DNA from: Effrenium voratum
Lineage: Eukaryota > Sar > Dinophyceae > Suessiales > Symbiodiniaceae
Direction: 5' to 3'
Length of the DNA stretch: 64,000 nucleotides
Assembly: GCA_963377175.1 (NCBI GenBank)
Contig: CAUJNA010002112.1
Location: forward strand, 1,435,497 to 1,499,496
Positions within the stretch are counted from its first letter, which is position 1. The number at the start of each line of letters is the position of its first letter. Position numbers and translations under genes: made by a program. The notes under the pieces are model-generated. The model saw only the letters and a list, made by a program, of their open reading frames with translations. It had not been told where the DNA came from and made no database searches. Positions 44,921 to 56,900 of the stretch are shown piece after piece.

Positions 44921-47062
44921 CACATCGGGTCAGTTGCAACGATCTTGTACTGGCCAGCCACCATGGTTCACCAGAAGATGCCCATGTAGCTGGGCACTGC
45001 GATCGAAGATCTTAGTTTCCACCTGCCATCCTTCGCATGTATGCAGTCATAGTAGTGGGAGGCTGCTATGTCGGCGTACACGCCACCGCGGGGTATAGTG
45101 CAATGCTGTTGTCGGAGACGAGCAGAGCCACCAATGCACACCGGGCGGTCCGTCCGGATTCCGCCGAACTGCGCAGCTGATTGGATTGCCGCTTCTTGAG
45201 ACTGGAGGCTGCCTCTGCAGTAGAATCCCATCGGCGGCAACCAGACTTCGTTCCAGTTGGAGCACTCACGATTGGGGGAAGGGTGTTCTTGCCACTTCGA
45301 AGGTCGGATCAGTTCCTCATCACGCAGGATTTGCATGGCCGCCTGTACGTTGGTGTTGTGGGACCAGAAAAAGGTGGACTGCGATTGAGTCCGTTGCTTG
45401 TCGGGCAACAATCGGCGTGGCTCAAATGAGAAGATGATACCAAAGAGGTTCTTCTGCGAGTTCTTTTTGTCCGCGGAGAAGTGGTGAAAGGTCCGCGTGG
45501 TTCTGCTGATATATGGCCAATTCTCCTCACAAATGCCGAGCTGGACGATGAGTTGCTGAGGTAGTGAGCGCCGCGAGATCTGGAAGTAGTCCGAAATGTC
45601 TCTGAGCACTTGCTCCGTCCAGCGTCCGGGAACTCCATGCGGTGGCTGAGCAAACGGAAACTCTGAAATTGACTTGACCCTCTGTTCATCTTCGATGATG
45701 CTGCGGCGGTGCGGCATGAGGCTCCTGTAGACCGACTCCCAAGATTTCTTCAACAGGTCCGGTTCAGGAAATACCAAGGCGGCAATCGACGGCAAGGTGT
45801 AGTAGAGGACATCGTTTATTTCGATGGCGATCTCCTCAATGCGGTGCCCAGTGCGTAGCTTGAAGCGATGAACCCCCAAGTCTGGTACCTGCCGACGAAC
45901 TGAGAGAGGCACCAGCGCGATGCGGTTCTCAGAAGGACTGCCACGAGCAGGAGGAAACGGAGGCGAGCGTGGTCGCCTCTGATCACTATGGGCGCGTCTG
46001 CCATCACTCCTCCATTCACCCCAATCTTCTTCCTCATCCGAGTGCCCTTGCGGGCCCGGTGTGAGCTGGATCCGCGGAATCCGTGACCGAGGTGAACGCG
46101 ATCGGGGCTGCCCAGCGAGCGCTGGCACGTCACGTGACAAGCCATGGGATTGCACACTTTGCTGGTGCGCTATGCCGTGAGTCCGAATGAACATTTGGAT
46201 CTCATTGCCGTTGATGAAGTTGGGGAGGTGCTCGAGTGTCACGCGGCTCGTAGTTTGTACTGAGCCGTCAGAACGCAGAAGGCTAGTGACCATATATTCA
46301 GCCATGATTCTGAGCCAGCTACATGCCAACAACGCACAATGCAACAACATGCAAGCAAAGTGGGAATCCCAAGCATGCATAACAAGAGACAGAATGACCA
46401 GCGCACATGCGGATTTTGTATCAAGTCTACGGCGAACATCCCGCAGAAGGTGAGATTCGAAACCTTTGGCCTCATAAAGGCGTTTGAGAGCGTCGAGCCC
46501 ATGTTGTTGTTGAACCGCCGGTTGTGCACCACGTATGATGAGCCATGAGCGAGAAGACCAAGAAGAATAAGTGAACATCCGAACATTAGCACTCCGAATG
46601 CCTTTGATTTGGGAGGGATGATCAGGTAGCTGCGGAGTAATAGTTCTGGAGGAAGAATCACATCGGTAACCCAGGACTTTGTCGTCATGTTGAACTTCAA
46701 GCGTCACCGATGAGCGATAAAATCCCAAGGAAAGAAAGTTCATGAGCACGGGTGAGTGTGGGGCCGAGTCACGAAGGAGAATGAAACGATTGTCGACGTA
46801 GCGCTCATGCCAAATTACACCAATGTCGGGCATGCAAAACCGCAGAGAAATCATGGTTTGGTGCCAAAAGAAATCTTCAACCGTAGCAACCAAATTGCAC
46901 AACGGTGGCGCGGCTGGTGATCCAGGAAAACAGTACTGCCAGCACGTAGAGAATACGGTCAACGAGTGCAGAAGGTCGTCCAGCGACTGCCATTGTGCTA
47001 CGTCATCATAGATCCCGCAGTGACGAAGTTCATCCAACATGATGAGATGCAACCAACAAAAT
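44921..47062 (-). CDS. RT-palm-like protein with YVDN box and possible ART-like tail
   Basis: The largest coherent frame in the window (711 codons if read from 47103 to a TGA at 44970-44968). A likely splice acceptor GTGGTAG (AG at 47064-47063) starts the exon at 47062. Visible in order: FPGSPAAPPLCN (residues 59-70), the RT motif B-like GSP loop; HERYVDNRFILL (99-110), motif C with Asn in place of the second Asp; LEVQHDDKVLGY, a motif D/E-like strand; an Arg-rich disordered region (320-390); and a C-terminal domain with FFWSHNTNVQAAMQIL and PPMGFYCRG (578-630), loosely like the HGT...GFY pattern of ADP-ribosyltransferase folds. RT motif A (the first catalytic Asp) was not found. Residues about 226-264 look like an in-frame intron. 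After the TGA the frame stays open to a good donor GTG|GTGAGT (GT at 44920-44919), so the stop may be a mutation. Confidence 0.6.
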
Positions 47063-47183
47063 CTACCACAAGGCGGCGACATGAATACAAGCATGTCAGC
47101 CAATCACACAAGAAGCAATGCAAGAACAAGCAAGTACAAGGTCAATCAGGTGCAACGCAGACACATGACGGACGAATTTTCAC

Positions 47184-47446
47184 CTGAACTCATCCGTGAC
47201 AATGTTGCCGCTCCGATCACGTCTGCGTCGAGTCCTGGATCTATCACGATCATCCCGTCGAGACATGGTGACGCAACCGACTCTAAATTTGCGCACTTCC
47301 GCCTTGAGATACTCAGGCTCGAAAACGTTCAAGTCAATGCAAAGGCAAGTTAGCAGCTCGCAACTGCAATGATCACTCGACATGCAAAAGGGAAGCAAAT
47401 ACAAGTCAGCAATCTCCAACCGCAGTGATACGAGCAACAAGTTCAA
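47184..47446 (-). CDS. Basic 5' exon of the retroelement
   Basis: The minus frame ends ...MSRRDDRDRSRTRRRRDR and SGNIVTDEF, at donor AG|GTGAAA (GT at 47183-47182). The AG joins in phase with the A at 47062 of the RT exon across a 121-bp intron. Upstream it reads FEPEYLKAEVRKFRV. The exon may begin after GATCATTGCAG (about 47373). The Arg-rich stretch could be a nucleic-acid-binding or localisation segment. No initiator can be chosen with confidence. Confidence 0.45.
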
Positions 47447-47662
47447 CCAATGGTCAAGACATGCAATGAAAATCGGCAGCTATCCGCGGCGGTGAGACGT
47501 CACTATGAACTGACGGCTTTCTTCCCTTTAGTGAAACCTCGTTCCTGGTTAAATGTGAAATTCCGCTGTTCTATGATAAGCACGTTGAGGTCAAATTTTC
47601 CGACAGAGCCGGCCCGGGGTCACACAATGGGTACACCCGAGGATTCCCCACGAATGGGGTGT
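47447..47662 (-). other. Element 5' leader with short open segment and hairpin
   Basis: Between the 5' terminal repeat and the basic exon is about 215 bp. It contains a 31-codon open minus segment (KFDLNVLIIEQRNFTFNQER, then GFTKGKKAV) ending at a TAG. It also has an inverted pair GTACACCC (47631-47638) with GGGTGTAC (47657-47664) directly at the repeat boundary. The open segment may be another small exon. It does not supply the missing RT motif A as far as I can see. Confidence 0.35.
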
Positions 47663-47927
47663 ACACACTTGAACTCCAGATGGAGAGTGCTAATCTTTCG
47701 AGTACAACTGATGAGTCTCGAGTACAACTGATGAGTCTCGAGTACGATGAGTATCGGCTTGATTTCCGCGGGCAAAGAGGGGACCTTGTTGGGAAGCAGG
47801 TACGTAGCTGAGCGTCCTCAGCTACTTCCCTTCCAGTGACCTAGCTTCGTTGGATCAGGTCAGTCACTGGAAGCCTGATCTCCCTGCTGCGAAATTGACA
47901 GGGCATTCTGTCACTCCGCACACACAC
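47663..47927 (-). repeat. Terminal direct repeat, copy 2 (5' side of element)
   Basis: 265 bp; see copy 1 for internal structure. Equivalent positions are hairpin 47804-47812 with 47817-47825, and pseudoknot stems 47831-47840 with 47863-47872 and 47853-47859 with 47874-47880. All stem sequences are identical in both copies. It lacks the 10 bp that copy 1 has at its end. Confidence 0.9.
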
Positions 47928-49857
47928 ACAGAAAAAACACTCATATATCCAGGAAGCCGCGGGCAAAGCCAGCCACAAGGAAAACCAGGGTGCAAATCAT
48001 TCAGAAGGAACCCTTTGTTGGCGACATCCGGCATCCGGCATGGTGCCTTCTGACTGCAGATCCAACAACTCACGCTCCAACCAAGCGCAAAACACTGGCC
48101 TGCGCCTACCAGCCGCCACCTTGGTGCGCCCATGGCACTAAAGGCACAGAATGACCACGCTTTCCCTTCTGACTCCCACAGCGAAATCAAATTCTTGCCG
48201 CCTGCAAAATCTATCGATTCCTCTAGGAATAGGCAACGTGCTGGTGTTTAATCCATTCCCCTATTGAAAGAAGCCCTTCGAAATATCTTCAGCGTCAATT
48301 GTTACATTCAGTGATGTTCACGTATGTGTAGCTGGCTTCGGATTGTGGTTTGGATAATATCGCGATGTTGTTGTCCTTTGCCCTGCAATGCCGCGGGGGG
48401 GGGGGGTTGGGGGCGGGTCAGTATTTGCTAGTAGGGGAAGGGATGCAAAGGGGCGGTCCTCCACTTCTTGGCGCTTGCAACCTCCCAACTGCAAAAAGGT
48501 GTTTCATTTGTCACACCTCACAGGACAACTGAACCTTAGGTGCAACTTGCCAGTTTGTCCCGACATCTGTTGCCCTTTACCGGAATACATCAAAACGGTG
48601 TGGCCTCAGGCTTCCATCAGCAAAAGCAATTTGTTTGCTGGATATCGGCTTTGACCATTGCAGCCAACTGACACTTGAGGCAAACTCCATGACTATCTGT
48701 TCCAAACACGACAAACTCCAGTAAATTTGACGCGCGATTTGACGGACGAACCTGGTGCTTCTGAGCACAAATTGTTTGTGCAGGACAAGCAGTGGAGTTC
48801 AAGTGACATGTAGCCAGCACTATTCATCATGGTTCTTGGCACTTGAACCTACACCAATGGCTGACCTTGTTTGCCGGATTCGTCAGCAATCGGAACACTA
48901 CGTGTAGAGTAGAGTGAACCTCGCGCTGCCCCCGACATCCAGAGCTCCGGGCCCCAGCTGCCATCCCAGCCGTCCCAGCCTGGCAGGGTGGTTGCCCCAC
49001 ATGTCAGCGTTCCTTCCAATGCTCACCAAACATGCGATACCATTGCAAAATGTGGGAGTTGGGGGAGGTGTTCGCCTGAGCTTCTGGTCTGAGTAAAGGT
49101 CAGCTCACCAGCCACAGTGCGGTCCACAAACCAAACATAATGGTGCATCCAATTCTCCAACAGCAATGGAATTGAGAGTTCCCCAATGTTCCCCGTCAAG
49201 TTGCGCCAAATACCTCTTGTCGAGCAGATGCGCTTCAAGGGGGCCGATTCCATGCAAAAAATGACATTGGGAACGAAAACTGTCCGAAGACACAAGGTTC
49301 AGATATTGAGCGATATCAATGGTGGAAACTCTGTCCCCTTTGCAAACAGGCAATCACTCAACATGCTCGGGCATCGGCTTCTGTCGCTGCAATTTGCGGC
49401 TTGCAAAGTGTTCACAATTCCTGTCGGGGTTGATCAAAAGCGATCAGTGATAGTGCCAGAGCTCTTCCAGCAGTCAAACCCCTGCTGCCGAGCAACTTGT
49501 CTGATTTCGTCTCATGCATCTCAACAAGCCAGCTTGCACAAACGTGGCAGAGCAAACAAAATATGATCAAAGGAAGTTTAGAAGGAAACTTCCGAGTTAC
49601 GAAAACTAATTGAAAGGTAGCTCTGTGCAAAGATGAGATGAAGAAAGAATGAATGCATGCGAGAAAACGTGCGTACACGTGTGGCGGGGGAATAGAAATC
49701 TGCAAAAAGTGCAACCCTCTGCGGGTTTTGGCTTCTCCGGCTGGCTGAAAGCTACCCTGGTCGCGGCGTCTGACGGGGACGGGCTTGGGACGGGCTCGGG
49801 ACGGGCTCGGGACGGGATCGGGACGGGATCGCGCCGGGACCATTGGCACGGACGCGC
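47928..49857. other. No supportable gene
   Basis: Mixed sequence flanking the element. A G-run occurs at about 48394-48417. A 126-aa plus frame (49186-49566) and a 90-aa minus frame (49023-49295) overlap without recognisable domains. 'gggacgggctcgg' words repeat at 49775-49840. Confidence 0.5.
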
Positions 49858-50225
49858 GCACTTTCGCAAGGTTCAAATTTCGTGGCAGGCGCAGGGCAAG
49901 GTCGGGTACAGATTTCGTGGCAGGTGCATCACTTTCGCAAGGTCAAGTGCAGATTTCGTGACAGGCGCGGCATTTTCTTACTTCTGGCACGGACGCATCG
50001 CAAATCCCATTGGCACGGACGCGCAAGGCGGCGCATGCAGATTTCGTGGCAGGGGCAGCATTTTCGCGGATTTCGTGCAGGGTCATCACTTTCGCAAGGT
50101 CAAGTACAGAATTCGTGGCAGGTGCAGCACTTTCGCAAGGTCAAGTGCAAAATTCGTGGCAGGCGCGTCACTTTCGCAAGGTCAAGTACAGATTTCGTGG
50201 CAGGCGCAGCACTTTTGCAAGGTCA
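49858..50225. repeat. Tandem array, ~50-bp unit (tttcgcaaggtcaagt ... tttcgtggcagg)
   Basis: Seven or eight diverged units carry 'cactttcgcaaggtcaagt' and then 'agatttcgtggcaggcgcag'. The 3' units (50085-50220) are regular at about 50 bp; the 5' ones are interrupted by 'tggcacggacgc' insertions. Plus frames show the same short peptide repeatedly in all frames, so no gene. Confidence 0.85.
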
Positions 50226-50945
50226 ACTTTCGCAGCCGGGGATCAAAAATCGCAACTTTTAAGTGCGAAAGTAGTAAGTAAGCGAAGTCAACTTTCGCCG
50301 CTGGGGCTTGAAAATCGCAACTTTCAAGTACGAAAGTAGTGCGCGAAGTCCACTTTTGCAGCTGGGCTTGAAAATCAAAGTAGTACGCGAAGTCCACTTT
50401 CGTAGCTGGGGCTCGAAAATCGCAACTTTTAAGTACGAAAGTAGTACGCGGCGTCCACTTTCGCAAGTACGAAAGTAGTACGTGAAGTCCACTTTCGCAG
50501 CTGGGGATTGAAAATCGCAACTTTTAAGTACGAAAGTAGTGCGCGAAGTACACTTTCGCAGCTGGGCTTGAAAATCAAAGTAGTACGCGAAGTCCACTTT
50601 CGTAGTTGGGGCTCGAAAATCGCAACTTTTAAGTACGAAAGTAGTACGCGGCGTCCACTTTCGCAAGTACGAAAGTAGTACGTGAAGTCCACTTTCGCAG
50701 CGGGGCTCAAAAATCGCAACTTTTAAGTACGAAAGTATGCGCGAAGTCCACTTTCGCAGCTGGGCTTGAAAATCAAAGTAGTACGCGAAGTCCACTTTCG
50801 TAGCTGGGGCTCGAAAATCGCAACTTTTAAGTACGAAAGTAGTACGCGGCGTCCACTTTCGCAAGTACGAAAGTAGTACGTGAAGTCCACTTTCGCAGTG
50901 GGGCTCGAAAATCGCAACTTTTAAGTACGAAAGTAGTAGGCGAAG
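50226..50945. repeat. Higher-order satellite, ~200-bp unit of ~60-bp subunits
   Basis: The basic subunit is 'gaagtccactttcgcagctggggctcgaaaatcgcaacttttaagtacgaaagtagtacgc' (about 60 bp, shown as its key words: ctttcgcag, gaaaatcgcaac, aagtacgaaag). Three long units start at about 50341, 50541 and 50739. Each joins a deleted subunit (lacking 'cgcaacttttaagtacg'), a full one and a short one in the same order. 'ctttcg' and 'cgaaag' words make the array locally self-complementary. Confidence 0.9.
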
Positions 50946-51800
<855 letters not shown>

Positions 51801-51807
<7 letters not shown>

Positions 51808-52190
51808 CAGATAGAAAGAGATAGAGAAAGAGATAGAGACATAAATAGATAGAAAGAAAGAGAGATAGAGAAAGAGAGAAAGAAAGAGGGATAGAGACAC
51901 AGATAGAGAAAGAGAGAGACGGATAGATAGATAGATAGAGAGATATGTAGATATATAGATAGAGAGATAGAGAGATAGATAGAGAAGATAGATAGAGAAA
52001 TAAGCAGATAGATAGACAGGTAGTTAGGTATAGATAGGTAGAGAAAGATAGATAGACAAGCAAACGAAAGAAAGAAAGAAAAGACAGATAGAAAGAAGGA
52101 AAGAAGGAAAGAAGGGAGGAAGGAAGGAAAGAAAGGAAGAAACGAAGAATGACGGAGAAAAAGAATCAAGAAAAGAAAGAGAAAGAGAAC
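51801..52190. repeat. Degenerate GATA/GAAA/GAAG polypurine tract
   Basis: Continuation of the GATA block into GAAAGA and GGAAGGAA words, strongly purine-skewed, ending at about 52190. Confidence 0.95.
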
Positions 52191-53514
52191 TATAGCTTTT
52201 ATATTTTTGAAACTTCCGCCCACCGGCTTTGCCGGCTCTACTGGTATCAATGACCGTAATACATAAAACAGAATCCAAAACACCTGCCAGAAGCCCTACT
52301 CTCACGCTCGCGCAAGCCGCAAGCTGCGTGCCTTCCTCCCAGCCGCCCTGCAGACGGGGAGCGAGTGACTTGGCGGCCGTGTAGCAAGCCACTCTCCGCT
52401 AACCGAGGGACCCGAAATCAAACAATGAGGCATCATGGGTCCGTGCTACTGTAAATGAGCTGGCCAGCCTCTTGAAAAACAAAGAAACCATGACTTTGAA
52501 CACCGCATCCTGCACATGTTGCCTGGATTGCCTCTTTACTCCCATGGGGATCATAGGGGCCTCAAATGCTTAAGCAAACACGGACCACCTTACCCACACT
52601 CCTCCAAAGGCCATTGCATGAACCATTGAGCCCACCGTGGAAACTAATAGCTTGTCAATGAAAATCATCGAGACTTATTCACAAGAAGACGAATGGCTAC
52701 TAAGCGGCTACTATGACCGGCGGAAAGGCTTGCTGCTGATTGTCATTTCATGGTGGGGTGAAACCTGTCAAACATCACAAACTTCACAGGATCCAGTCCT
52801 GCCGTGTCTTTGGCACGTGCTCTTGCAAATATGTCTAGTTTAGAAAACAAGCACTACTCCCCTGCCGATGACATCTCTTCTAGACCTGGCATGGCCATGC
52901 ACAAGCCAGCACTTCCCCTGTTCCTGTGTTGATGCTGAGAAAGCCTGCAACTCTGACAATACTTCAGGAGTTCTGCTAAGAATCGCCACGAGCCAACTAG
53001 CGGCCGCATGATTTCGCCCTGATTCATTGCGGCACCTGGCCCCAGTCGCAGCAACCTGAGAGGCCAACAGGAGAGAGGAGATCATATTGTGGGGAGGGTT
53101 TAGGGGTGGGGCTGAGGAGCCAAAGGGAAGGAGGCTAAGGAGGTTGAGGAGGCTGAGGAGGTTGAGGAGGTAAGTGGGTAAAGAATAAAGAACTGAGGGG
53201 GGAAGGGGGCAAGAGCTTAAGCGAGTAAGCGTAAGCGGGTAACGAGGCAAGGGCAGTATCAACTTTGTGATCCAGCGTTTCCATGAACATGCAGACGTGT
53301 TTGCATTACGTAGCGGTGGCCAACTGCCATTGGGCTAAGTTTGCTGGCATCGGAACTGGTGAAAACTTTCTTGCCCTGCTGACCCGGGCGCCAGCCATCC
53401 ATGGACTCCCAAACAGAAAGGCAAAGTGACCGATGCCGAAACAGTCGTGACTCTAACTCTAGGGTTCCTCAGATCAAACATCTAGGATTAAGACCTGATC
53501 TCGCCCACACAGGC
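52191..53514. other. No supportable gene; small GGAGGY repeat at 53138-53175
   Basis: Mixed sequence with a short 'gaggttgaggaggctgag' run at 53138-53175. No domain on either strand. Confidence 0.5.
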
Positions 53515-53950
53515 CGCAAATCCAGGAATTTGCAAAAACACACAAAAAAAAGAACAATCCGAAAAACTCAATCTGAAATAGTCTGAATCTGGGAAGACTC
53601 AAAAGAAACTAAAAACAAAAACAAAAAAAACTCAAGCAACAACTCAAGCAGGGGTCTGGGAGGGTTCTGGGGGTCGGGGAGGGGTCGGGGGTGGGGGAGG
53701 AGCAAAATGCAAAAACAACCGCAGAAAACACAAAAGCAACTAAAAAAAACACAAAAAAACTCAAAAAAAACTCAAATATCCTGCTGTGTTTTTGTTGTGT
53801 TTTGTTTGAGTCTCCTGCTGTGTTTATCTTGTGTTTTTTGAGTCTCCTGCTGTGTTTTTTGTGTGTGTTTTTTTGAGTCTGTGTTTTCAGTTGAGTTTGT
53901 TGGCTGAGTTTTTTCTGAGCTTTTGTTGAGTTGTTTTTTGTTCCGCTAAA
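53515..53950. repeat. A-rich/T-rich foldback region
   Basis: An A-rich arm (53515-53785; words 'aaaaaactcaa', 'caacaactcaagcagg') faces a T-rich arm (53786-53945; 'ttgagtctcctgctgtgttttt' repeated three times at about 37-40-bp spacing, then 'gttgagtttg', 'ttgttgagttg'). The arms are imperfectly complementary and would form a long hairpin in RNA. A G-rich stretch (53646-53700) sits in the left arm. Confidence 0.65.
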
Positions 53951-56900
53951 ACCTCTCCTATCTGAGCCCGTCTGGTCATAAATCTGGAACGACTGAATTC
54001 AATATTGTCGCTAAGTCAAGCATGCTGGCACAGGAATTATCGCATGCTCTCTACAGCGCTCTGACGCAAAAAATGTTCCCAATCCGAGGCTTTCTAAGAT
54101 ATGCTGAGATATCACGGTGGAACTACGATGCTGCAACAAATAGAGATTGTGCATAAGCAGGTTTGTGCACTGATCACAAGCACAGGATGATTGAGTAATC
54201 TGCCTGACCGACAAGCCAATCATCCTGTGATCAGACTGGGCACTTCGGAACGTGTCCTTGAAAGGTCCATGACGATTGAGTCACTGTCAACTCTGTGCAC
54301 CCTTTCGGTAAACACACAGAACGTGTGGGCCTTACATCAACCGATTTGGCAACTCTGGCTGTCAACACGGGCTGTCTGGGGCTCCCAGCCGCCACAGCCG
54401 CCGTAGCCGCCGCAGCCCCCACAGCCCCCGCAGGGCCCGTGTGGGCGAGGCATGCCACCTAAAAAGCGCACGCTTAACCCGCGTGTGAAACTCCCAACTA
54501 AAAGTAATAAGCAAACTTCCTCGGCCCCAGGAATCTTCCCAGCGACCCATGCCGTATGGCGCAAACCCATGCTCCAGCTGCCTCCAGCTGCCCCGGCGGC
54601 CAGCTAGTTGTTTTTGGGCATGCCTGAAAGCCCTCACCCACAGCTCTTGGAGCTTCACCTGCCCCCAACCGCTTACCTTTCGCACGCGGCTGGCGCCCAA
54701 CCTTTGAACCTGGCTCAACACTTCTTGGCGCTTCGCGTAATACAGCTGGCTCTCCGCTGCCTCCTGCTAGCCCCTTGCCGATACTTTCACGCACGTCCGA
54801 TGGCGAGGCACTTGCCAGCTGCTGGCCCTGGAGCGAGAACAGAGATCTACGGAAGCCTCTAAATCAAATAGCCCCTGGCCGAGGCCAGCGCGAAGCGTTT
54901 ACAATACCCCCACCCCCAGAGATTGAACGGCTCCTTCTAAGCGCGTGAAGGGCAAGCATAGGCAAAGCACCGGACGGCTTTGCCCACTTGAGGGGAAGAT
55001 TTTGACCCTTCACCCTTTGCATCGCGGATGACCCTCGTTTTCGCACAAACAACCCACCATCCTGGAAAAGAGCGCGTGGCCCAGCAGGTTGCCAACAAGG
55101 AGGGGAAAAGCAACAAACGGCGGCAACACGAAAATGTCACATTCGAGTTGGAATGATGTCCTGGGTTCTGATAGGTGGCGCACCTTCGAGGCATGCCTCT
55201 TCGAAGGGCCCCATTCACCAAGGACAATCTCCTCACCAAAATGCCAATGCAGGTCAGGATATTACTGACGTACCGTGTCACTCCGAATTCTTGGGGCCGT
55301 GCCTTTCGCAGAGGCTCCCTGGAGCCTTGGCCGAGGGCTGAGTGGGGCATTAACTTAAATAAGGCAGGCACGTTCCACGCTGCCACACGGCATGCACATG
55401 GACACACCACACACCGAAATCCAGATACCCAAGTTGGCATGGGATACTTCGACTCAATGGTTGGCCGAAAAGGCATTCTTCAGCTGACTCCCTCAGTGCA
55501 CGCCATACCTTGCTGTGGTTGGCATCTCTCTGAAATCAAGCTTTTTTGCCTAAACTTGGGTGCCAGTCTAACCAGTTCTCTCTTGTGCAAGGCACCAATC
55601 CTCCAATACCTGGAACTTGTCTCGAGAGTGAATGCACTGAGCTGAGACTTTGCACCTGCAGAGGCCCTCTTGAGACTTTGCTTCAAACCATTCGACGCTT
55701 TGATGCCTCCAGCGTGCGCACTGAAGATTACCTCCCATCCAAAGTCCATCAGACCCGGAAGGGCGTCCGCATCCGAAAAGAAAAACTGTCCTTTGAAAGA
55801 GCACATGAAACTCCTTTCCATTCATGGTTTTTTGCAACTTAGTCTTTTATTGGATTACATTCCACCCACAATATATCATGTGGTATGGTTAACAAAGGTC
55901 CTTAACGGGAGGAGGGGCCGCGGCCTTCAAGAATGAACCCAACCATAAGGGCTTTACACGGACGAAGTTTGCCAGCTTCTGGAAGGTTGTGACCTGCCTC
56001 CTCTGACTTCAATTCTTCTGGATTCTGGAGCAACAACCTGAAAAGCACTGGCTGGTTTCTTGGATCCGGACTGCGGCGCTGGTGGCCGGATATTCCTGGC
56101 ATGGCATATGTGGATCGCTGCTTGCACAATTCCCTACGCTTGGACGATACACTGACTACCCCCAAGTACTACATACCATGAACAACCTCTCTGATCTTTC
56201 AAAGTACCCGTCGCCGATGTTGAGCGCGGACTGGATGCGGTGTTCCTACTTTCTTGGATATCCGTCTCGTGTCTCACGGCCAATAGTCCTTGAACCGCTT
56301 TAGCATAACACCTACATGGAGTCACGTGGCTGGATCCTTGCAGATGAGGTTGTCAGTGGATTCTTATAAGATGTCCATGTTCTCACACAGTTTGCGCCAA
56401 ACCGAGTGGATTTCCCAATGCCGGCGTGGGTGATGTATGTCAAATTCACAGGCGCCTGCCGGAGTGAACACGCACCAAATGCACACGGCAAAGTAGACCC
56501 GCACAGGCTTGCCCGCAAAAACAAAGCCCTCCACATGGAACTGCCCCGGGTTTACGCAATTGCGAGTTTCCGCGTTCCCCTGTCAAACTCGCACGCGCAC
56601 ACACACACACACACACATTGGAGTGGGTCAAAGCCAGGTACCCAAAATGGAACCTTGGTAAGTGGAAACATGGACTAAAACCTGCGTCCACTGATGGTTT
56701 CATGTTGACCCATACCCACATCCTCAGTAGAACCTTGTGTGTGAAGGGGCCTCAAGAGGGCCTTCCAATTTCAACAGCCGGAAAGCGCCGTTCAGACCGC
56801 CCCTTCCGAATGGCTGAGGTGCCGGCGAGAAGACGCTGGTGGGCGGGCGCCTGAGTCACTAAGTCTGGCAGGGCAAGCAAACAATCCGGCCAAACCCAGC

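Larger units (their letters stand above)
39854..47927 (-). mobile_element. Intron-bearing retroelement with terminal direct repeats, ~8.07 kb
   Basis: Two near-identical direct repeats (39854-40128 and 47663-47927) bracket a series of minus-strand coding blocks. They start with an RT-palm-like protein and end with four copies of an unknown module. Blocks are separated by ~100-150-bp spacers rich on the plus strand in 'atgcaagcaa'-type words, with GT donors and CAG/TAG acceptors, so they look like introns. No integrase, aspartic protease, RNase H or GIY-YIG motif was seen. Retained introns plus LTR-like ends are known from Penelope-like elements, which is the closest known class by architecture, but the RT is too partial for a firm assignment. 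Both ends run into (CA)n, so a target-site duplication cannot be distinguished from the repeat. Confidence 0.65.

Noticed and set aside
39854..47927. Classification as a standard LTR retrotransposon
   Set aside because: No integrase, protease or RNase H was seen, the terminal repeats lack obvious TG...CA ends, and introns are retained. I therefore left the class open.
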